Shown piece after piece: positions 18,390 through 24,621 of a stretch of DNA of 24,621 nucleotides. The DNA lies in the NCBI RefSeq assembly GCF_000344685.1, contig NW_006920418.1, positions 92,810 through 117,430 of the forward strand, written 5' to 3'. The notes beneath the pieces are model-generated. The model saw nothing but the letters and a program-made list of their open reading frames with translations. It searched no databases and was not told the DNA's origin. How positions within the stretch are numbered: position 1 is the stretch's first letter; every line of letters begins with the position of its first letter. A program made the position numbers and the translations under genes. This stretch comes from Gloeophyllum trabeum ATCC 11539. Taxonomy: Eukaryota > Basidiomycota > Agaricomycetes > Gloeophyllales > Gloeophyllaceae.

Positions 18390-19242
18390 CCTAGGCAATG
18401 GATGCTAAGTAAAGAAAGGGGGTGGTGCACAGGAACAGCATCGACGACACGTGAGATCACTTCGTGCCGACAAGGGCGCAGGACCACGATATGAATTAGA
18501 CCGCACCATTCAGAACGGATGCAAAGGCGACACGATCGACCGCGCCCACCGAGTCCTGTACTCCACGGGTCAATGATAGGTCGAAATCAATATCTAGAGA
18601 TGCCCAAACGCGGCGGCCCCGTGAGCAAATAATTCTAGTGGGTAGACTGACCTTTTTGCTGACCGGGGTCTGAAGGAGACAATGAAGTATCTTGTTCCGA
18701 GTGGATGCTGGGATGTAATAGGCTTGCATGCAACACTTCATACCGAGCGGAGAAGTGGCCTGTGATCCAGAGCCCAGAGTAGGGGTAGGAATCCGAAATA
18801 TAAGAAGCACAAGATACACCAACCCCCGTGAGATACGGCATTGCACCGTCTGGGTACATCCGCTCGAACGTACCCTATACCTCCGGACATACCTCCTGCG
18901 GTTCCATAAATTAGCATTTCATGTCAGTGGCTTAATTGAATGATTGCATGGCTTTCTCCGTGGTGACGAAACCATTCACAATATTACGAACCTCATCCGC
19001 TCAGAAAGAGCCCCGCCGCTGTGTGGTGCTTGAAAGGAGACAGACGCCAGCCCAAAGTCCCCGTTGAGACAACTGCGGTGTCTTCGACTGCCCGTGTAGA
19101 GTCAAATAAGAGACCCTACTGAATAGTCCCAGACTCCCAGAAAACACAGCGTTTCACCACTTACAATCAAGACGCAATCCAAGGCCTGCCGAAGACTGTT
19201 GAGAGCGGCAGAACACCACATACGTAGGGTGCGGATCTAACT
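18390..19242. other. Gene-poor stretch
   Basis: Upstream region of the seven-cysteine protein gene. Minus-strand frames at 18496-18859 begin with non-ATG codons or lack content. I see no gene. Confidence 0.4.
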
Positions 19243-19692
19243 ATGTGCCCTGACCTGAGCCGCATTGAAGTCTATGCGCTGATGACGAGGATACGACATG
19301 CGAACAGCGAGGAGGCGAGGAGGCTACTCCCCGCTGGCGTCGGGTTAACTCTGCGTGCTCTTCCATTCAAGATACGACAGCGACCCCTAAAATGTATGGG
19401 ACATGAGGTTTATCTGTTGCGCAAAGGAGAGTTTTCAGGGCCAGTCGAAATCAAGAGGCGTGAAGTGGACCCGGACCTGCAGAGTTCCTCGATTCTAGTT
19501 CCTCAATTCTATCCTGTCTCGACTGATCCTCCGCGATGCCCGCGTCTACAAAACATTATGGTTCACGATGACGCGAAGGCGGGGTGCCAACGACGTCCGA
19601 GATCTGGGATGGGTAATGTGGAGGGAGTACGCCAACAGCAGACAAGATCTATACTGGTAAGTGGCCACCGGCGGCAACGGCCTCGGCAGTAA
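19243..19692 (+). CDS. Hypothetical protein, 149 residues, possibly a decayed gene
   Basis: Open frame from ATG at 19243 to TAA at 19690-19692. I do not recognise it. The first half looks protein-like (LSRIEVYALMTRIRHANSEE, ending RRLLPAGVGLTL); the last 40 residues are Arg/Gln-rich and look random. There is no signal peptide or membrane helix. Further plus-strand fragments interrupted by stops follow (for example LVDYDLDIRNVL near 19798), so it may be the front of a pseudogene, or a chance frame. No TATA box is evident. Confidence 0.2.
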   Translation: MCPDLSRIEVYALMTRIRHANSEEARRLLPAGVGLTLRALPFKIRQRPLKCMGHEVYLLRKGEFSGPVEIKRREVDPDLQSSSILVPQFYPVSTDPPRCPRLQNIMVHDDAKAGCQRRPRSGMGNVEGVRQQQTRSILVSGHRRQRPRQ

Positions 19693-20272
19693 CAGGTGGC
19701 CGAGGTACCGGCGGCCCGGCATCTCGGTCGCTTCCTAACCTGCATTTGAACATTTCCCGGTTGCGAGAACACTTTCCTAGCTATATAGAGTGGTCCTTGG
19801 TGGACTATGACTTGGACATCAGGAACGTCCTTTGAATGAAAAAAGGCCTGCGGGACATTTACCATGGTCTCCACAACTTACTTGTCATGCTCCATTGAGG
19901 ACACTCAAGTAAAGTGTTCTCCCATGAGAGACCATGTCCGGTAGCGGGACATCGATTTTTGCTCGCGGTGCTATGCATAAGCACTCGTGGACACGAGCAA
20001 GACGGATCAAGCAAACATACTTGTACCCCGGAATGCGGGACGACCACAGCTTCACCTGTAAGTAGACAATGTTCTAGGGTTGCTAGCTGAACGTTCTTAT
20101 AGCATAAACACTACCACCCGGGCAGGCAATTCGCTGAAAGTGCTTTCTTGTTACGACCCTCTCGCCAAAGGTCCCACTAGGCATTTGAACGAACTGACAG
20201 CGCGATCAGACCGTCTACGTCGTGGCTGGAAGACCCTAGCGCAGAGCCAGGCCAAACAAAAAGGCAGTACCC
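19693..20272. other. Stretch before the transporter gene
   Basis: Short interrupted frames on both strands, including a cysteine-containing minus-strand frame (20047-19859) without ATG or signal peptide. No gene supported. The transporter promoter must lie here but no TATA box stands out. Confidence 0.35.
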
Positions 20273-22313
20273 ATGGCAGACTCTGCTGTAACGAAGACAG
20301 TCCGGACAAGAGATCTCGGTTTCCTCCCGATTCCGCGGCACTGCCGGCACCGGCCAAACGAGCCTTTCGAGCTCAAATTATGGCAGACAGGCGTCTTCGC
20401 CTTGGCCAGCACATTCAGTATGCCCTCTAATTATCTCGACCTGCGGAAGAGCTCTGACCTACTCGACAGCCTGTTAGCATCTCACCCCAGTATCGTCAGC
20501 ACGTGAAGCTGAAATTGTTGGTCATCCAGGCATGAACCTATACTACGTCCAGCCCATCCTAGGTTTGTCGCGGTATTAGACGGGCGCCCATCACCGGAAT
20601 ACTCACCCGCGCACACAGTCGAACTCTCTAACGAGTTTAATGTATCCTTCGTCCAAGTCTCCCGCATACCCTCGCTCCTTCAGGCCGGGTACGACGCCCC
20701 TCCTCCTCCTTCTTCCCGCTGTTTGACTGAGCACCTTTCACAGCTACGCGATCGGCCTCGTCTTCCTCTCCCCCCTCGGCGACCTCATCCATCGCCGCCA
20801 GTTCATCTTCCTTCTCATGACGGCGTCCGCGGGACTCACCATCGGGCTAGCGATCACAAAGTCGCTCGTCGCGTTCGAAGCGCTCTCGTTCTTCGTTGCG
20901 GTGGTGTCCATCACGCCCCAAGTACGTTTGTGCACCATATCTGTGCTTTGTAAGTCAAAATGACCTGACGTGACACGCTTGGAAGGTCCTCATCCCGCTC
21001 ACCGCCGAGCTTGCACCGGCGCACCGGCGCGCGTCGTCGATCGCGGTCGTCATGAGCGGCCTGCTCATGGGTGTCATGCTCGCGCGTGTCTTGTCGGGCA
21101 TCATCGCGCAATTCTCCAGCTACCACAACATATACTGGATGGGCGTCGGCGGTGCGTCCCCCTGTCCCTGCTTTCCCCACTCGGTTTTCTCCCTTCTCCC
21201 TGTCGCTGATATACCCACTCATGCAGGCCAATTCCTCCTCCTCCTGACAATGTACCTCGTCTGCCCGGACACACCGCCGAAGAATCCCGACCTGACGTAC
21301 CTCCGCATCCTGGGCACGATGGCGCGCTTCGCGGCGACCGAGCCGCTGCTCATCCAGACGGGGCTCATCCTCTTCGCCGACAGCGCCATCTACGCTGGGT
21401 TCTGGGTCACCATGACCTTCCTGCTCAGCGGCGCGCCGTACCAGTACTCCACGTGCGTCCTCCCCTTTCCTCGCCCGTCTCGCACCGCTGCTGACTGGCG
21501 TATAGATTAGACATTGGGTTGTTTGGCCTGCTGGGCATCTTCGGGATCATGAGCGCGCCGTTCGTCGGGCGCCTCATCGACGGGCTCATCCCCTGGGCGG
21601 CGGGGCTGCTCTTCATCGGGCTGATACTCGTCGCGATGGCGATACAGACCGCCGCGGGAGGGATCAGTATTGGCGCGGTGGCTGTGGCGATTTTCGGTGC
21701 GTGTTTCTTGGAGTTGAGTTTCTGTTTCTGCGTGTGCCAGTGGCAGGGTTGTTGATGACTTCGTGATTAGTGCTGGATGTGGGCGTGCAGGGGCTGCAGG
21801 TGGCGCTGACTACGAATGTGTTCAGGTGAGTGCGAGGATGCTGGGTGTGGGGTCCTGTCGCTGAGAATGTGTAGTATAAACCCCAGTGCGCGGGCGCGGC
21901 TTAATGCTTTTGTTATCCTCTGCGTACGTCCCTCCCTTTCCCATCTTCCCTCCGTATGGCACCCGCTCACCGTTCCTATTTCTCTTTTAGATCTTCCTCG
22001 TAAGCGGCACTCCAACCTTCCCCTGCCCTGATTGTAGTCTGACGCTCGGAAACAGGGCCAAGTGATGGGCACATCCGTCTCGACGCGGCTCTTTGTCAAG
22101 GGTGGGTACCGTGCCGTCGGGTACTTCGCGCTCGGGCTCGCGGGGCTGGATTTGGTGCTCCTCTTGCTCCGCGGGCCGCGGTTGCCCCATCACCGGTGGC
22201 TCGGGTGGACTGGGGGATTGGGGCTCAGGAAGGAGAAGGCGGTGGACAAGATGGTAGCGGAGGGGAAGGAGGCGGTGGGAGCTGGGGGTGCGGATGTGGA
22301 GAAGGGTATGTAA
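20273..22313 (+). CDS. Major facilitator superfamily transporter, eleven exons
   Basis: Model: exons 20273-20417, 20530-20562, 20619-20688, 20744-20921, 20986-21151, 21227-21452, 21506-21696, 21771-21825, 21875-21923, 21991-21999 and 22056-22313, all GT-AG, giving 459 residues. All ten joins keep frame. The start RTRDLGFLPIPRHCR and the first membrane block ASTFSMNLYYVQPIL are typical of a fungal MFS group close to bacterial AraJ/YnfM-like exporters (DHA1 type). The motif-A loop is LSPLGDLIHRRQ (91-102), after helix 2; a repeat-like loop RLIDGLIP is at 295-302. About 11-12 hydrophobic segments run from 38 to 413, followed by a charged cytoplasmic tail (418-459). A proton-driven plasma-membrane exporter of small molecules is likely; the substrate is unknown. 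Exon 10 is only 9 nt (Ile-Phe-Leu). No biosynthetic cluster is adjacent. Confidence 0.88.
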
Positions 22314-23080
22314 GCCGTGGTTTAGGTGATGGTACAGAGGAACTAATCTAGTGCGGTATAATTGCCTAATGCATGTATTGATCTTGGATTACGATATAGG
22401 GAGTGATCGCTCTTTTTGTAAACGCAGAGCCATGGGGTACCGCACATCGGACACCGTCCCTTTGCTTGGATGTTTTGATGACAAACGTATGTCGGAAATC
22501 ATGCGACTTATCACGATCCATTTCAGACACCATACAACTGTCTTGGCCAATACGACTCCTCGAAAAAGCAGTCCCACGGCTAGAGGTTGGAACTGGGAAT
22601 GATTCAGAATGGGCGCAGATAGTGTGCTTAAGCTCGCGCGCCGTAGCACAAGACCCTCCGGATTACTTATTGTACAAAATGTGTGCTGCTCATCGGCTTG
22701 CCACAAGGACAGGTTCCCCCCCTCCCACCCAGATAGAAGAATGTTTTTGTTGAGCAGAAGCGTTCAACCCATGATCAATTTTGAACCTTTTGACTTCGGA
22801 TTCGGATCTGGATGTCCCACACTCACGTGACTTCATCGCGTCCTTTTGTCCGAAACCGGTTGCCTTGAAGTTGAAGCTCGAGGTTGAATCGTACTGATCT
22901 GCCATGGCCGCTGTCTGTATTTCGTTTGAAGGAGAAGCCTCATGAAGACCGAAGCGATTGGAACTGACAGGTTGTGACAAACAACCGAAGAGTGGTGGGG
23001 TGACAGCGATGCGTTGAGATTCGCCGTAGCTCGCGTTCACTCGTCTACCTTGTACAGAAATCAGATACGCATGAAAAGGC
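22314..23080. other. Region between transporter and kinase-like pseudogene
   Basis: Transporter 3' flank, then DNA without a supported gene. A minus-strand frame (22904-22690, opening MADQYDSTSSFNFKATGF) has some protein-like look but no promoter, splice support or recognised family. Confidence 0.35.
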
Positions 23081-23520
23081 CGTCCTGAGTTTGCTCGCAC
23101 GAAGGAGGCTCTCGAGGAACTCCGCCCGGAGGCAGACCTGTATGAGAACCAACTGTCTTGCCTTTAGGGGACTCCCGGTCTTCTATGGGTTCTACGAGAC
23201 GTTGTACAAAGATAACACGCAAGATAACACGCTAGGCTGCCTGATTCTGCAGGACTACGGGTAACCTCCAGACGTCATTTTCCCATGCTTACCTATGATT
23301 GCCAGGTTACATAGTCTGCCGAGCAGTATCACTAAAGCAATATCTAACCAATCCTGCGGAATCTACAAGAAATACACCGCTGCGGTATTATACACGAAGA
23401 CTTTCGCGATGTACTTCTTCGCGGACGGGATGCTCGTATCATTGACTTCGGCTGAGTGTCCCCACACAGGGGAGGTTGCACGCTGGAAATACAAAGGCCG
23501 ACCACTAGGGTCACAGCGTG
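23081..23520 (+). pseudogene. Broken copy of the kinase-like gene
   Basis: Reads as a decayed relative of the gene at 13312-14600. EALEELRPEADLYENQLSCL aligns to residues 81-99 of the intact protein; a TAG follows at 23165-23167 where the intact gene has CAG. A deletion of about 5 nt then shifts frame (23168-23180), a TAA stands at 23262-23264 in the GDPPD region, and a TGA comes right after DFG at 23453-23455. The catalytic loop reads IHRCGIIHEDFRDVLL, so the Asp missing from the intact copy is kept here. The first exon and the C-terminal part are absent or unrecognisable. It is not expected to make protein. Confidence 0.8.
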
Positions 23521-23579
23521 ACACATCACGTGCTTCGGTTTCGCCTGTCGTGCGCAGGCCCCCTGAAAATACCCATAGT

Positions 23580-24212
23580 GGTCTGATACCGGTTTTGGTA
23601 AAAATCACCCTCAAATGGGTGCCAGGTCTGATACAGTTTTGGTAAAGGACCTGCTGGTGGGAGTTATCTTGGATACCATTTTTATGGCAGAAACAGCCAT
23701 CCAGAGCAAAGGTTGGATACTATTTGGGTAACAATTATGGCCACAACAGTGCCATAACTTGCCACAATGATCAGGTGGGAGATTCTTGGATTCTGTATAC
23801 ACCAGTGCACCTTGGAGAGGTTCATAAAGCCCATACATAACTAACTCTGGTATCACCGCACGCGCCGGAACTTTTTTTCTGAGGAAGGAATAATATCCTC
23901 AAGCCCTCAGGTTGGATACCAATGTTTCAGTAAAAATCACATCTAAGACTTGGGGGGAGTGGGCCAATGCTGTGCATGGCTGGTTACGAGTCCTGAGCTG
24001 GGCATAAGATACTCCCTATTTTACACTGTATATCATAGAGCTGACACAAATATTCCTATCTTTCTTGAAGTATCATTTGAATTTCACTAGACCTCTCAGG
24101 ATCATCTTGTATATTCCTTGATTTGCTATAGAGCTCTGAATATATTATGGATTTCCTGCATTTTTCACAATTTTTCTGGCCCTTCTACAGCCTGCAATCA
24201 ATTCCAGATACC
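23580..24212. repeat. Repeat-derived DNA with a recurring GATAC-(N)-TTTTGGTAA motif
   Basis: A loose motif recurs at about 23581 (ctgataccggttttggtaaa), 23625 (ctgatacagttttggtaaa), 23673 (ttggataccatttttatgg), 23705 (ttggatactatttgggtaac), 23914 (ttggataccaatgtttcagt) and 24206 (agatacc). The last directly abuts repeat copy 2, so the interval may be internal or leader DNA of the same element. The part after 24000 is AT-rich. No coding frame is supported. Confidence 0.45.
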
Positions 24213-24621
24213 AATGATGTAATGGCTCTGCAGATCGGGTGAACCTGCAGAGAGCCTATGTCATAGAAGGCAGGAGCCAATCAGAGTCCAGGAATCCAAA
24301 CCGACGCGGCCCGCACCTCAGCCACTGACTACAAGCCACTACAATAGTCAATTCCCACGATAAGCAATAAAAGTAAAACCGCCATGCGGACTAGGACAAG
24401 ACACACAATTGCCAAATTCACCAAAATATTGTTGTAGACCCGTATAGCATACGCCCAGGACTAGAAAAAATAAAAGAGAGATAAGACAAAGAATTGAGCC
24501 CGCAAATGAGCAAACAATGGTCCCAGAGACTACAAAAATGCGCCAAAAGTCGTTTTGTAGTCTCACATACAACCGGACTTCCAAACGGAGTTTCAACAAT
24601 GTAGTCTTCAATACAAAACAT
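24213..24621. repeat. Dispersed repeat, copy 2 (runs off the right edge)
   Basis: Direct repeat of 697-1104 in the same orientation, about 98% identical by eye. Left of 24213 the sequence continues as ccagatacc instead of the copia LTR, so this copy appears to show the uninterrupted junction. Read on the minus strand, CATCA is followed by TTGGTATC, which resembles an initiator-tRNA primer site and would make the repeat a minus-oriented LTR. This is suggestive only. Confidence 0.8.

Noticed and set aside
18496..18859. Minus-strand frames with a hydrophobic start near 18846
   Set aside because: The apparent start is GTG, no TATA box fits, and the hydrophobic run is not followed by a secreted-protein-like sequence.
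19859..20047. Minus-strand frame with a CSC-containing cysteine cluster
   Set aside because: No ATG at the front, no upstream exon with a signal peptide, and the nearest possible intron is only 34 bp.

Overview
The window looks like nuclear DNA of a filamentous basidiomycete, most likely an Agaricomycete of polypore type. The real genes carry many short GT-AG introns (about 47-112 bp, mostly 50-75), and the protein types fit that group: a Grx3/4-type monothiol glutaredoxin, F-box-like genes in tandem, a basidiomycete kinase-like protein, small secreted proteins and degenerate LTR retroelements. The species cannot be named from the sequence.

Layout. 1-1104: 5' end of a Ty1/copia element on the minus strand (gag start, half-tRNA-iMet primer site, 206-bp LTR), abutting a repeat whose second copy (about 98% identical) is cut off by the right edge at 24213-24621. 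1480-1821: unexplained helical reading frame. 2481-3250: GRX4-type glutaredoxin (+). 3923-5379 and 6374-7825: two tandem 463-residue F-box-like paralogues (-) with the same intron site and matching TATA regions. 8072-18380: gene-poor accessory stretch with several secreted-protein genes, all on the minus strand: a 58-residue six-cysteine protein (9192-9368), a mucin-like repeat protein (10616-12178), a 71-residue cysteine-free protein (14850-15065) and a four-exon 54-residue seven-cysteine protein (17956-18303). The same stretch has a kinase-like gene lacking the catalytic Asp (13312-14600, +) and a 289-bp foldback MITE flanked by TA (16952-17240). 20273-22313: an eleven-exon MFS transporter (+). 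23081-23520: a broken relative of the kinase-like gene. 23580-24621: repeat debris and the second copy of the end repeat.

Two conserved genes (glutaredoxin, transporter) therefore frame a lineage-specific island of secreted proteins, F-box-like paralogues and kinase-like genes, with transposon remains at both ends. Nothing shows that the island genes form one pathway. They share the hallmarks of fast-evolving interaction genes: small size, Cys-rich or repeat composition, tandem duplication and pseudogenisation. No CRISPR, rRNA or convincing tRNA gene is present. Gene models with introns were built by eye from splice signals and frame, without transcript support.
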